This document shows positions 41,815-51,373 of a DNA stretch of 64,000 nt, in pieces. Position numbers and translations under genes: made by a program. Position 1 is the stretch's first letter. Every line of letters starts with the position of its first letter. The notes under the pieces are model-generated. The model saw only the letters and a list, made by a program, of their open reading frames with translations. It did not search any database and was not told where the DNA came from. Source of the stretch: SPJN01 sp965229935 (GTDB lineage Bacteria; Pseudomonadota; Alphaproteobacteria; SPJN01); contig CBDDKB010000002.1 of NCBI GenBank assembly GCA_965229935.1, positions 1,736,001 to 1,800,000 on the forward strand, written 5' to 3'.

Positions 41815-41909
41815 GTCACCCCGGACAAGTGAAACGCGATCCGGGGTCCATGCTGCGTGGCAACCGCTATAATGGTTCCCGGATATAGCTGCGCTATTCC
41901 GGGATGACG
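41815..41909. repeat. interspersed double-hairpin repeat, family A copy 5b
   Basis: The first hairpin, CCCCGGA...TCCGGGG, has a loop with AAGTGAAACGC, and the second is TCCCGGATATAGC with GCTATTCCGGGA. It ends eight bases before the leuD stop and could act as a transcription terminator or RNA stabiliser for leuCD. Confidence 0.8.
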
Positions 41910-41916
41910 TTAGTGT

Positions 41917-42522
41917 TTAAAGCCAAGGCTGCGATGTCGCCCGCGAAGTCTCAAAGCTATCGATCTTGTCAGCCTTTTCCATGGTCAGGCCAATATCGTC
42001 CAGACCTTCCATCAGGCAATGCTTACGGAAGGGATCAACGTCGAATTTCACTTCGCCGCCATCGGGACCAGTGATTGTCTGTGTTTCCAGATCAACCGTC
42101 AGCGTGGCATTGGCACCGCGTTCTGCATCATCCATCAGCTTGGCGAGCGTATCCTTATCAACCACAATCGGCAGGATGCCGTTCTTGAAGCAGTTATTAT
42201 AAAAGATGTCGGCAAAGCTGGTTGAGATGACGACACGAATGCCGAAGTCGAGCAAGGCCCAAGGCGCATGTTCGCGTGAGGAGCCACAGCCGAAATTATC
42301 GCCCGCCACAATGATCTGCGCATTGCGATATTGCGGCTGGTTGAGAACAAAGCTCTCAATCTCTTTCCCGTCATCATCATAACGCATTTCGTCGAACAGG
42401 TTCACGCCAAGACCGGACCGTTTGATGGTCTTGAGGAACTGTTTCGGGATGATCATATCCGTGTCGATATTGGTGATCGGCATCGGTGCGGCCACGCCGC
42501 TTACTTTTGTAAACTTATCCAT
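41917..42522 (-). CDS. leuD: 3-isopropylmalate dehydratase small subunit
   Basis: A 201-residue LeuD. NIDTDMIIPKQFLKT at the N-terminus and GCGSSREHAPWAL near residue 80 are family signatures. It forms the swivelling domain that completes the active site of LeuC in converting 2- to 3-isopropylmalate. It starts 15 bases after the leuC stop. Confidence 0.97.
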   Translation of the reverse strand: MDKFTKVSGVAAPMPITNIDTDMIIPKQFLKTIKRSGLGVNLFDEMRYDDDGKEIESFVLNQPQYRNAQIIVAGDNFGCGSSREHAPWALLDFGIRVVISTSFADIFYNNCFKNGILPIVVDKDTLAKLMDDAERGANATLTVDLETQTITGPDGGEVKFDVDPFRKHCLMEGLDDIGLTMEKADKIDSFETSRATSQPWL

Positions 42523-42537
42523 TCTTCCGATCTCCTA

Positions 42538-43959
42538 TTATTCGTAGTCACGCACGTCTGCCAGTTTCCCGGCAAAGGCAGCTGCTGCGGCCATTGCGGG
42601 GCTAACCAGATGCGTGCGTCCGCCACGGCCCTGACGACCTTCGAAGTTACGGTTGGACGTTGACGCGCACCGTTCACCCGGCTTCAACTTATCATCGTTC
42701 ATGGCAAGGCACATGGAACAGCCCGGCTCCCGCCAGTCAAAGCCAGCGGCGGTCAGGATTTTGTCCAGGCCTTCTTCTTCTGCCTGTTCCTTCACCAAAC
42801 CGGAACCGGGGACGACCATCGCGTGAACGTGTTCGGCAACCTTCAAACCCTTTGCGGTTGCCTTTTCAGCAATCGCGGCAACGGCGCGCAAATCTTCGAT
42901 CCGGCCATTGGTGCAAGACCCGATGAACACTTTATCAATCGACACGTCGGTCATCGGCGTATTGGGGGCAAGGCCCATATAATCGAGCGCACGTTCCAGC
43001 TTGGCCTTACGTGCAGGATCAGATTCCTGTGCAGGGTCCGGCGTCGTGCCTGTGATTTCAACCACGTCCTCAGGGCTGGTGCCCCATGTGATTTCGGGGA
43101 CCAGCTTGCTGGCATCGATTTCGATTTCGGCGTCAAACACGGCACCGTCATCAGTCGGCAGTGTCTTCCAATACTCAACCGCCATTTCCCACTGGGCACC
43201 CTTGGGTGCCTTGGGGCGACCCTGCACATAATCAAAGGTCTTTTGATCAGGTGCGATCAGTCCGGCGCGGGCGCCGCCTTCGATCGTCATGTTACAGACG
43301 GTCATGCGCCCTTCCATTGACAAGGCTTCGATGGCTTCACCAGCAAATTCGATGACATACCCCGTACCGCCTGCGGTACCGATCTTGCCAATCACGGCAA
43401 GCACGATGTCCTTTGCGGTACAGCCCTTAGACAACTGACCTGAAACCGTCACGCGCATATTCTTGCTGCGCTTCTGGATCAGGGTTTGGGTGGCGAGGAC
43501 ATGCTCAACCTCAGAGGTCCCAATCCCGAACGCCAGCGCGCCAAAGGCACCGTGGGTTGCGGTGTGACTGTCGCCACACACAATGGTCATGCCCGGCTGG
43601 GTCAGGCCCTGTTCCGGCCCAACAATATGCACGATGCCCTGACGGATATCGTCCATGCCATAAATTTCCAACCCGAAGTCAGCAGCGTTCTGCATCAACG
43701 TATCAACCTGCAACTTGCTTTCAGGATTGCTGATGCCGTTGGCGCGACCTTCAGTCGGGACGTTATGATCAGGCACGCACAAGGTGTTTTCAGGCTTGCG
43801 GACCTGACGATTGGTCATGCGCAACCCTTCAAACGCCTGCGGGCTTGTCACTTCGTGGACAAGGTGGCGGTCGATATAAAGCAAGGCGGTGCCATCCGCA
43901 TCTTCTGAAACCAGATGCGCGTCAAAGATTTTATCGTAGAGCGTTTTTGGGTGGGCCAT
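42538..43959 (-). CDS. leuC: 3-isopropylmalate dehydratase large subunit
   Basis: 473 residues of the aconitase superfamily. GSCTNGR and CSMCLAMN contain the three [4Fe-4S] ligands, CGDSHTATHGAFGALAFGIGTSEVEHV is the substrate-binding segment. The start is ATG 43959; the frame extends six bases to a TTG that is not needed. A terminator hairpin separates it from rplS, so leuC probably begins its own transcript. Confidence 0.97.
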   Translation of the reverse strand: MAHPKTLYDKIFDAHLVSEDADGTALLYIDRHLVHEVTSPQAFEGLRMTNRQVRKPENTLCVPDHNVPTEGRANGISNPESKLQVDTLMQNAADFGLEIYGMDDIRQGIVHIVGPEQGLTQPGMTIVCGDSHTATHGAFGALAFGIGTSEVEHVLATQTLIQKRSKNMRVTVSGQLSKGCTAKDIVLAVIGKIGTAGGTGYVIEFAGEAIEALSMEGRMTVCNMTIEGGARAGLIAPDQKTFDYVQGRPKAPKGAQWEMAVEYWKTLPTDDGAVFDAEIEIDASKLVPEITWGTSPEDVVEITGTTPDPAQESDPARKAKLERALDYMGLAPNTPMTDVSIDKVFIGSCTNGRIEDLRAVAAIAEKATAKGLKVAEHVHAMVVPGSGLVKEQAEEEGLDKILTAAGFDWREPGCSMCLAMNDDKLKPGERCASTSNRNFEGRQGRGGRTHLVSPAMAAAAAFAGKLADVRDYE

Positions 43960-43997
43960 GATCAAATTCCAAAATCAAAATAATGTGTAAAAGTAAA

Positions 43998-44030
43998 ACA
44001 AGCCGCGAGGGGATTTTCCCTGCGGCTTGT
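43998..44030 (-). terminator. intrinsic terminator after rplS
   Basis: ACAAGCCGC and GCGGCTTGT form a nine-base outer stem with an inner GGG/CCC pairing. On the minus strand it is followed by TTTTACTTTTA. It would end the ribosomal-protein transcript before leuC. Confidence 0.82.
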
Positions 44031-44058
44031 CTCTAAATGTCTAATTCGGTGCGAGAGA

Positions 44059-44433
44059 TTAGCCGCGCTTATTGTCTTTCTTTTCTGCAATACGTGCAGA
44101 CTTACCTGTGCGGCCACGTAGATAGTACAGCTTCGCACGGCGGACACGACCACGACGTTTGACTTCAATCTCTTCGACCAGCGGGCTGTAAAGCGGGAAC
44201 ACACGTTCCACACCTTCGCCGTAAGAAATCTTACGCATGGTGAAGTTTGAGTTGATGCCGGATGACTTGCGGGCGATGCAGACGCCTTCGAAGTTCTGCA
44301 AACGCTCACGATTGCCTTCCTTCACGCGGACAGCAACGCGCAGCGTATCACCGGGGCCGAATTCGGGCACCTGTTTCACTTCTGACATGCGCGCCATCTC
44401 GGCGGCGTCGAGTTGTTCAATAATGTTGGCCAT
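44059..44433 (-). CDS. rplS: 50S ribosomal protein L19
   Basis: A 124-residue L19. The N-terminal FGPGDTLRVAVRVKEGNRERLQNFEG and the RRGRVRRAKLYYLRGRTGKSARI tail are unmistakable. It sits at the 30S-50S interface. It is the last gene of ffh-rpsP-rimM-trmD-rplS, followed by a terminator. Confidence 0.98.
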   Translation of the reverse strand: MANIIEQLDAAEMARMSEVKQVPEFGPGDTLRVAVRVKEGNRERLQNFEGVCIARKSSGINSNFTMRKISYGEGVERVFPLYSPLVEEIEVKRRGRVRRAKLYYLRGRTGKSARIAEKKDNKRG

Positions 44434-44497
44434 AGCTTACCTTTTTCACGATCCGTACTTGATCCCACGATCTAGGCTTGTTGCGCGGGGTGGACTG

Positions 44498-45310
44498 CTA
44501 TTCGTCCGAGCCGCTTTCATTTTCTGCCTTATATCGCCGCCAGAGGTCCGGCCGTCTTTCCTTTGTAACTCGTTCTCGTTCGGCCTGACGCCACTGGGCG
44601 ATCCTGCCATGATGACCAGAGGATAAAACCTCCGGGATTTGTTTGCCCTGCCATTGGGCGGGGCGTGTGTAGTGCGGGTATTCAAGTAACCCGTCTTCAA
44701 AACTTTCTTCTGCCAATGTTTCGGGCGCACCGAGCACACCCGGCAGCAACCTGATCACGGCATCGAGAAGAACAAGCGCCGCAGGTTCACCACCTGAAAG
44801 GACATAGTCCCCGATTGACACTTCTTCGATCCCGAAGTGGGTAATCACCCGCTCGTCCAGCCCTTCGAAACGTCCGCAAAGCAGCGTCACGCCGGGGCCA
44901 TTTGCCAATGCCTTTACACGCGATTGGGAGAGCGGCTTACCGCGCGGGCTTAAATAAAGCAAGGGGGCATTTTGGGGAAGGGTTTTCGGCCCCTTTTCCC
45001 CTGCGCTGATTGCCGCAGCTTCGCCGCTAATTTCTGCGGATTTCTGCGGGCCATAGCCCAGACTTTCAAGCGCCGCGCCGACCACATCGGCACGCATCAC
45101 CATGCCTGCGCCGCCCCCTGCTGGCGTGTCATCGACAGAATGGTGCTTGTCGGTCGCAAAATCCCGTATATTCAGGGGGTTAAGCGCCCAAATACCCTGA
45201 TCAAGCGCGCGGCCAGCCAGCGAAAAGCCAAGCGGGCCGGGGAACATGTCCGGGAACAGGGTCAGAACATTTGCTGTCCATGGGGCCTGCCAAGGGGGCT
45301 GATCAGTCAT
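44498..45310 (-). CDS. trmD: tRNA (guanine-37-N1)-methyltransferase
   Basis: A 270-residue SPOUT methyltransferase. LTLFPDMFPGPLGFSLAGRA opens the protein, LLCGRFEGLDERV and SIGDYVLSGGEPAALVLLDA form the knot that binds S-adenosylmethionine. It methylates G37 of tRNAs reading CNN codons. The start overlaps the rimM end by eight bases; AGGAGG upstream favours ATG 45310 over ATG 45313. Confidence 0.96.
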   Translation of the reverse strand: MTDQPPWQAPWTANVLTLFPDMFPGPLGFSLAGRALDQGIWALNPLNIRDFATDKHHSVDDTPAGGGAGMVMRADVVGAALESLGYGPQKSAEISGEAAAISAGEKGPKTLPQNAPLLYLSPRGKPLSQSRVKALANGPGVTLLCGRFEGLDERVITHFGIEEVSIGDYVLSGGEPAALVLLDAVIRLLPGVLGAPETLAEESFEDGLLEYPHYTRPAQWQGKQIPEVLSSGHHGRIAQWRQAERERVTKERRPDLWRRYKAENESGSDE

Positions 45311-45863
45311 CATCAGCCTCCTCTTTCGGCTCATCAATCAGGCCTGCCGGGGGGTCGATCACGACGCGGCTTGCGCGAATATCGACGGTGGGCACAGCCT
45401 CCTTAGTGAAGGGGACAACGATGGTTTTGCTGCTGTTCGCCAATTTCACGTCCAGCATATCGCCTGCGCCATAATCAGCGACGCCCAAAATAGTGCCAAG
45501 CGGCGCCCCGTCAGGATAGGTGGCGGCAAGGCCAATCAGGTCCGAATAGTAAAACTCGTCCTCATCCTCAGGCTCCGGCAGCGCGGTGCGGGGGACGAAA
45601 AGCTGTGTCCCGCCAAGGGCTTGCACCTCTTCGCGGGTCAGGTCCACGCCCTCAAGCCGGGCGATCAGGACGCCGGGCTTTGCCTCACGCAGGACCGTGA
45701 TGCCGAAACGCAAAGACCCGTCCTCCGTCTCCACCTCACCATAGGCAGCGACATCAAACGGGTCATCGGTAAAGGCACGGATCCGCGCCTCTCCCCCAAC
45801 GCCATGGGCCCCGGCGATCACGCCCACGCAAATACGGGGCTGTTTTTCAGCCGGGGACGACAT
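45303..45863 (-). CDS. rimM: ribosome maturation factor RimM
   Basis: 186 residues with the RimM barrel (GVIAGAHGVGGEARIRAFTD, then a PRC-barrel domain with YYSDLIGL and VPFTKEAVPTVDI). It helps assemble the 30S head. The C-terminal tail is acidic (PKEEADDD). It begins seven bases after rpsP and overlaps trmD. Confidence 0.95.
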   Translation of the reverse strand: MSSPAEKQPRICVGVIAGAHGVGGEARIRAFTDDPFDVAAYGEVETEDGSLRFGITVLREAKPGVLIARLEGVDLTREEVQALGGTQLFVPRTALPEPEDEDEFYYSDLIGLAATYPDGAPLGTILGVADYGAGDMLDVKLANSSKTIVVPFTKEAVPTVDIRASRVVIDPPAGLIDEPKEEADDD

Positions 45864-45869
45864 CGCGTG

Positions 45870-46307
45870 TTAGCCTTCGGCTTTTTCTTCTTCAGCAGCA
45901 GCTTCTTCAGCGGGTGCTTCAGTTTCTGCGGCGGCTTCTGCTTCCGCTTCGGCTGCTGCTGCGGCTGCTTCTTCTTCAGCCTGCTTGGCCATTTCCAGAC
46001 GTTCCTGAGCCTTCTGGCCGGGCAGCGCTTTCTTGGGGTTGTTGCGGGCCTTGCGTTCCATGATGCCAGCGGCGTCAAGGAAACGGTTCACGCGATCTGA
46101 CGGACGGGCGCCCTTGGCGATCCATTCCTTGATGCGTTCTTCCTTTAGCTGCACGCGATCTTCTGAATCCTTGGGCAGCATCGGATTGTATGTGCCGACA
46201 TTTTCAATGTAGCCGGAGTCACGCGGTTTGCGGGAATCGGTTACGACAATACGGTAAAAGGGGCGCTTTTTTGCGCCACCGCGGGACAAACGAATGGTCA
46301 ATGCCAT
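45870..46307 (-). CDS. rpsP: 30S ribosomal protein S16 with Ala/Glu-rich C-terminal extension
   Basis: The first ~80 residues are S16 (LTIRLSRGGAKKRPFYRIVV, then GYIENVGTYNPM). A tail of about 55 residues made almost only of Ala, Glu and a few Lys follows, giving 145 residues against roughly 80-90 in many bacteria. Such acidic tails occur in other Alphaproteobacteria. It lies between ffh and rimM. Confidence 0.97.
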   Translation of the reverse strand: MALTIRLSRGGAKKRPFYRIVVTDSRKPRDSGYIENVGTYNPMLPKDSEDRVQLKEERIKEWIAKGARPSDRVNRFLDAAGIMERKARNNPKKALPGQKAQERLEMAKQAEEEAAAAAAEAEAEAAAETEAPAEEAAAEEEKAEG

Positions 46308-46483
46308 GACTTAAGCCTTTCTTTTCATCACTACACCAGCATTTCAGGCCGGAATAAAAATTCACAATCGGCGGAAATCCGCCATTTCTACTTTTCTAAC
46401 TCTCAAACAATGAACCGATATTCATTTCTTGATCATCGATTCAGATCTCAATCTCGTCTCTTCACGTCGCTATTTTTGCGTCT

Positions 46484-48025
46484 CTATTTTTTTCCTGTGC
46501 CGGGAAAACCGGGGGGCAAGCCGCCGGGGGCGCCCGGACCGCCTAAACCGGGCAGTCCACCACCTGCGCTACCGGCGCCACCGGGACCACCCATTTTCTG
46601 GGCCAGTTGTTCCATCTCTTCCGGGCTTGGCATGGCAGATTTATTGGGCAAGCCCATCGCTGCGCCCATGGCTGACATCAAGCCCTTGCCCTTTGACATT
46701 TTCTTCATCATGTCGGCCATTTGACGGTGCATTTTGATCAGCTTGTTGACCTCTTGCACGCTGGTCCCCGAGCCTGCCGCGATACGTTTTTTGCGGCTGG
46801 CCTGCAGCAATTTCGGCTGCAAGCGTTCTTTCTTGGTCATGGAATTGATGATCGCTTCCTGACGTTTGAACACGCTTTCGTCCATGTCGAGCTGGTCGAG
46901 CTGCTTCTTCATCTTGCCGATGCCGGGCAGCAGGTTCAGGATGCCGCCCATGCCGCCCATTTTCTGAACCTGCTGGATATGCTCGCGCAAATCATTCATG
47001 TCGAACTGACCCTTGGCGAATTTCTTCGCCATGCGTTGGGCCTGTTCAGCCTCCATCGTTTCGGCAGCTTTTTCGACCAGCGAAACAATATCGCCCATGC
47101 CCAAAATGCGGCCAGCCATACGGGTCGGGTGGAAGTCTTCAAGCGCGTCGAACTTTTCACCAACACCCAACAGCTTGATCGGGCAGCCCGTCACCGCGCG
47201 CATGGACAGCGCCGCACCGCCGCGACCATCACCATCAACACGGGTCAACACGATGCCCGTCACGCCAACACGTTCGTTGAATTGCTGGGCGACATTGACC
47301 GCATCCTGACCGGTCAGACTGTCAGCGACGAGCAGGGTTTCCTGCGGCTTGACCGCATCGCGAACGGCAGTGACTTCCGCCATCAGGCTTTCTTCGACAT
47401 GCATGCGGCCTGCGGTATCAAGCAGCACAACGTCATAGCCTGACAGGCGGCCTGCATTCATCGCGCGGTTGGCAATATCAACAGGTTGCTGGCCTTCAAC
47501 GATCGGCAGCACGTCAACACCTGTCTGCTCACCCAGCACACGCAACTGTTCCATCGCAGCCGGGCGGCGCGTGTCGAGCGAGGCCATCAGGACCTTTTTC
47601 TTGTCGCGCTGCTGCAAGCGATAGGCAATTTTGGCGGTTGAGGTTGTCTTACCAGAGCCTTGCAAGCCCACCATCAAAACCGGCACAGGCGGCACAGCGT
47701 TCAGGTTCAACCCGGCACCGACAGCCTCAGGCGCGTCGGCATCACGAGACAGGGCAGGATCACCGCCCAACATTTTCACAAGCTCGTCATGGACGATCTT
47801 GATCACCATCTGACCGGGGGAAACTGATTTCAAAACCCCTGCGCCAACGGCTTCCTCACGGACATCTTTGATAAATTTACGGGCAACGGGCAATGCCACG
47901 TCAGCCTCAAGCAAGGCAACGCGGACTTCGCGCAGGGCGGCATCGACATCGGCTTCGGACAAAGCACCACGCTTTGTCAGCCCGTCGAGAACACCGCCTA
48001 ACCGTTCCTGTAATGTATCAAACAT
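46484..48025 (-). CDS. ffh: signal recognition particle protein Ffh
   Basis: 513 residues. An N-domain helix bundle, a G-domain with GLQGSGKTTSTAK, DTRRPAAMEQL, DTAGR and TRVDGDGRGGA, and a Met-rich M-domain with KMGGMGGILNLLPGIGKMKK for signal peptides and SRP RNA. A Gly/Pro-rich tail of about 30 residues ends in GKK. It directs nascent membrane proteins to FtsY, whose gene lies 2.4 kb away on the other strand. First gene of the minus-strand operon. Confidence 0.98.
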   Translation of the reverse strand: MFDTLQERLGGVLDGLTKRGALSEADVDAALREVRVALLEADVALPVARKFIKDVREEAVGAGVLKSVSPGQMVIKIVHDELVKMLGGDPALSRDADAPEAVGAGLNLNAVPPVPVLMVGLQGSGKTTSTAKIAYRLQQRDKKKVLMASLDTRRPAAMEQLRVLGEQTGVDVLPIVEGQQPVDIANRAMNAGRLSGYDVVLLDTAGRMHVEESLMAEVTAVRDAVKPQETLLVADSLTGQDAVNVAQQFNERVGVTGIVLTRVDGDGRGGAALSMRAVTGCPIKLLGVGEKFDALEDFHPTRMAGRILGMGDIVSLVEKAAETMEAEQAQRMAKKFAKGQFDMNDLREHIQQVQKMGGMGGILNLLPGIGKMKKQLDQLDMDESVFKRQEAIINSMTKKERLQPKLLQASRKKRIAAGSGTSVQEVNKLIKMHRQMADMMKKMSKGKGLMSAMGAAMGLPNKSAMPSPEEMEQLAQKMGGPGGAGSAGGGLPGLGGPGAPGGLPPGFPGTGKK

Positions 48026-48272
48026 ACGTCAAAATCCTTTATATCCTGCGCAAAGCGATATCGCACCGGTGGGCGAAAACTCGCTGACCGGTGGTGATAA
48101 GGGGCCGCGCCCCTGACCAGATATGTCACTTCTAACAGGAAGTCGGGGCACTCTATACTTTTGCAGCCTGCCGTCAAGCCAAACCGCGCGTTAGTGTGGT
48201 TGGGGCGGCAAATTGCCCAAAAGGACAGATTCCGGGCTTAAATCCCCGGCAAACTGCTCTATATAGCTAGAT

Positions 48273-49130
48273 ATGCGCAAGATTGAGTTTCGCAAGATGC
48301 ACGGGCTGGGCAATGATTTCGTCATTATTGACCAGCGCGGAGGCAAGCCCCTGCTGACAGAGGCTGAAGCCGCGGCGATCGGGGATCGTCGGCGGGGGGT
48401 CGGTTGCGACCAATTTATTGAGATTGCAGACCCTATCAGCCAAGGCACCAGCGCCTTTCTTCATATGCGTAACGGCAATGGCGAGTCGGTTGAGGCTTGC
48501 GGCAACGCCACCCGCTGCATTGGCCGCCTGCTGGCCGATGAAACAGGCGAAGCAGAGCATATTGTCGAAACCGTCGCCGGGCAGCTTGTCTGCACCTTGT
48601 TGGATGACGGGTCTGTCGGCGTCAATATGGGCGAACCCGGTTTGGACGCCGCGCAAATCCCCCTGTCCGACCCCACGCTCGACACGCTAAGCCTGCCAAT
48701 CAGTCTTGACGTGCCCGGCCTGCCGCCGCTGGAAAATCCGACAGCGGTCAATATGGGCAATCCCCATATGGTGTTCTTTGTCGAAGATGCTGAGGCCTAT
48801 CCCTTGGATGAGATTGGTCCGACTTTGGAGCATCATCCGCTTTACCCCGAACGGTGCAATGTCAGCCTCGCCACATTGCGCGCCGATGGCACAATTCGCC
48901 TGCGCGTGTTTGAACGCGGCGCAGGGATCACCCAAGCCTGTGGCACCGCCGCCTGCGCCACAATCGTTGCAGCCCGCCGCCGCAAACTGATCGAGGGGCA
49001 GGCTGCCATGATCGTGCTTGATGGCGGCCCACTGATTATGGCCTATCAAACCGATGGCGAGGTTTTGATGTCAGGCCCTGCAAGCTATGCATTTGAAGGC
49101 GCGCTTGATCTAGACGCGCTGATGGGCTGA
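48273..49130 (+). CDS. dapF: diaminopimelate epimerase
   Basis: 285 residues. FRKMHGLGNDFVIID at the N-terminus, VEACGNATRCIG with the first catalytic Cys near residue 73 and TQACGTAACATI with the second near residue 225. It interconverts LL- and meso-diaminopimelate for lysine and peptidoglycan. It starts the dapF-mtaB-ftsY unit with gaps of two and three bases. Confidence 0.96.
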   Translation: MRKIEFRKMHGLGNDFVIIDQRGGKPLLTEAEAAAIGDRRRGVGCDQFIEIADPISQGTSAFLHMRNGNGESVEACGNATRCIGRLLADETGEAEHIVETVAGQLVCTLLDDGSVGVNMGEPGLDAAQIPLSDPTLDTLSLPISLDVPGLPPLENPTAVNMGNPHMVFFVEDAEAYPLDEIGPTLEHHPLYPERCNVSLATLRADGTIRLRVFERGAGITQACGTAACATIVAARRRKLIEGQAAMIVLDGGPLIMAYQTDGEVLMSGPASYAFEGALDLDALMG

Positions 49131-49132
49131 TC

Positions 49133-50389
49133 ATGACCGGATCACCTGACACACAGCTTGATATTGTGACATTCGGCTGTCGCCTTAACAGTCTTGAAAG
49201 CGACCGCATCCGCCAACAAATGGCAGGCCGCCCGACTGAGGATGACACAATCATATTCAATACCTGCGCCGTTACGGCGGAGGCTGAACGTCAGGCCCGC
49301 CAAGCTATTCGCCGCGCCCGCCGCGACAAGCCCGATGCCAAGATCATCGTCACAGGCTGTGCCGCGCAGATCACACCTGATGCCTATGCCCAGATGGACG
49401 AGGTTGATCAGGTCCTAGGCAATGAAGAAAAACTTTCCATCGACCGTTTTTTAAACACGCCCGAACCCGTAGCCGTACAGAATATTATGACGGTCACCGA
49501 AACCGCGCCGCATTTGGCGGATGGGTTTTCTGATCGCGCCCGTGCGTTCCTGCAAGTACAAAATGGCTGCGATCATCGCTGCACATTCTGTATTATCCCC
49601 TATGGGCGAGGCAATTCCCGGTCTGTCCCGGTTGGGTCCGTGGTTGAACAGGCGCGTCTATTGGTTGATCAGGGCTTTTCCGAAATTGTTGTGACGGGTG
49701 TGGATATCACCAGCTATGGCGCTGATCTTCCCGGCAGCACAATGACGCTGGGCAAGCTGTGCCAAAAAATCCTGACCCATGTGCCGGACCTGCCGCGATT
49801 ACGCCTAAGCTCAATCGATTCTATTGAAGTTGACGAGCCTTTGATGGAGTTGATTGTCAGCGAGCCCCGCTTTATGCCCCATCTGCATTTAAGCCTGCAG
49901 GCCGGTGACAATATGATCCTGAAACGGATGAAGCGGCGACACCTGCGCGAAGAGTCAATCGCCTTTTGCCAGACTGTCAAGCAGGCGCGGCCCGACATCG
50001 CCTTTGGCGCAGACCTGATTGCAGGCTTCCCCACCGAAACGGACGAGATGTTCGCCAATTCCCTAAAACTTGTAGATGACTGCGACCTGACCTTCCTGCA
50101 TGTCTTCCCCTATTCCCCCCGCCCCGGCACGCCAGCCGCTCGCATGCCCCAGCTTGACCGCAGTATTATCAAGGACCGCGCCGCGCAATTGCGCGCAAAA
50201 GGGGCTGACAAGTTGACCGCGCATCTGTCGCGTCAGGTGGGTCGGACTATCAGCGCGCTGGTGGAAAAGCCGGGCCTTGCCCGCGCCGCAGATTTTACCG
50301 AAGTGATTGTGGATACAAGCTTGCAACCGGGCACAATCCATGCGCTAACCGTGACCGATAAAACAGATTCAAAATTGATTGCTTCTTAA
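49133..50389 (+). CDS. mtaB: tRNA t6A37 methylthiotransferase MtaB
   Basis: 418 residues. An N-terminal UPF0004 domain has Cys residues in VTFGCRLNSLESD, FNTCAVTAEAE and VTGCAAQ for one [4Fe-4S] cluster, and the radical SAM core has CDHRCTFCIIPYGRG (C-x3-C-x2-C). A C-terminal TRAM-like segment is present. It makes ms2t6A in tRNAs reading ANN codons. It sits between dapF and ftsY, a common alphaproteobacterial order. Confidence 0.93.
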   Translation: MTGSPDTQLDIVTFGCRLNSLESDRIRQQMAGRPTEDDTIIFNTCAVTAEAERQARQAIRRARRDKPDAKIIVTGCAAQITPDAYAQMDEVDQVLGNEEKLSIDRFLNTPEPVAVQNIMTVTETAPHLADGFSDRARAFLQVQNGCDHRCTFCIIPYGRGNSRSVPVGSVVEQARLLVDQGFSEIVVTGVDITSYGADLPGSTMTLGKLCQKILTHVPDLPRLRLSSIDSIEVDEPLMELIVSEPRFMPHLHLSLQAGDNMILKRMKRRHLREESIAFCQTVKQARPDIAFGADLIAGFPTETDEMFANSLKLVDDCDLTFLHVFPYSPRPGTPAARMPQLDRSIIKDRAAQLRAKGADKLTAHLSRQVGRTISALVEKPGLARAADFTEVIVDTSLQPGTIHALTVTDKTDSKLIAS

Positions 50390-50392
50390 CCT

Positions 50393-51361
50393 ATGACTGA
50401 TCAGACACAGACGCCCGAAAATGAGGGCGCGGAAAAACAGGGCTTTTTCGGACGGTTGCGCAAGGGCCTGTCGCGCAGCAGCGATAATCTGGGCAGTTCC
50501 GGCGGACTGTTCACCAAGCGCGTCTTGGATGAGGAAACGCTGGAACGGCTGGAAGACTTACTGATCGCAGCCGATCTTGGTGCCGAAACCGCAATGGAAG
50601 TGGCGGACACATTGCGCGATGAACAATTTGCCAAAAACATTACGGCAAAACATGTGCGCGAGGCGCTGGCCAAAAGCATCCTGCCCCATCTACAGGCGGT
50701 TGAAGGGGCGTTGGATATTCCCAAAAAACATGATGGGCCGTTTGTGATCCTGTTTGTTGGCGTTAACGGCACGGGCAAGACAACCACCATTGGCAAGCTG
50801 GCGCAGCATTTCCAAAAGCAGAAAAAATCCGTCATGCTGGCAGCGGGGGACACGTTCCGCGCGGCTGCCATTGAACAATTGACTGTGTGGGGCCAACGTG
50901 CGGGCGTGCCCGTTGTGGCGCGCGAACAGGGCAGCGATTCAGCCTCCCTCGCCTTTGAAGCGATGACTGAAGCCAAGGCCAATAATGTTGATATTTTGAT
51001 GATCGACACGGCGGGCCGTTTGCAAAACAAAACCGACCTGATGGCGGAACTTGAAAAAATGCTGCGCGTTATTCGCAAGATTGACGACAGCGCGCCCCAT
51101 GCGGTGTTGCAGGTGTTGGACGCGACGACCGGGCAGAACGCGTTAAGCCAGGTCGAAGCCTTCCGCGATGTGGCGGACGTTACCGGGCTTGTGATGACAA
51201 AGCTTGATGGCACGGCAAAGGGCGGGATTATGGTGCCGCTGGCGCGCAAGTTCAAAATGCCCGTGCATTATATCGGTGTGGGCGAAAGCGCCGATGATCT
51301 GCATCGGTTCGATGCCAAGGATTTTGCCCGCGCGCTGACCGGTGCTGGCAGTCTCACTTAG
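50393..51361 (+). CDS. ftsY: signal recognition particle receptor FtsY
   Basis: 322 residues. The N-domain is followed by the G-domain with GVNGTGKTTTIGKLA, DTFRAAAIEQL, DTAGRLQNKTDL and TKLDGTAKGG. The acidic N-terminal A-domain is short, as in many Alphaproteobacteria. It receives Ffh-ribosome complexes at the membrane. Downstream lies a pair of family-A hairpins that could terminate the transcript. Confidence 0.97.
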   Translation: MTDQTQTPENEGAEKQGFFGRLRKGLSRSSDNLGSSGGLFTKRVLDEETLERLEDLLIAADLGAETAMEVADTLRDEQFAKNITAKHVREALAKSILPHLQAVEGALDIPKKHDGPFVILFVGVNGTGKTTTIGKLAQHFQKQKKSVMLAAGDTFRAAAIEQLTVWGQRAGVPVVAREQGSDSASLAFEAMTEAKANNVDILMIDTAGRLQNKTDLMAELEKMLRVIRKIDDSAPHAVLQVLDATTGQNALSQVEAFRDVADVTGLVMTKLDGTAKGGIMVPLARKFKMPVHYIGVGESADDLHRFDAKDFARALTGAGSLT

Positions 51362-51373
51362 TTCAAACTCACT

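Noticed and set aside
46721..47443. A 240-codon frame antisense to ffh.
   Set aside because: Ffh is unmistakable on the minus strand; the antisense translation is His/Ala-rich and lacks motifs.
48026..48272. Hairpins between ffh and dapF considered as a small RNA or tRNA gene.
   Set aside because: The stems are short (ACCGGT, GGGG/CCCC), there is no promoter-terminator pair around them, and the gap is simply the divergent promoter region.
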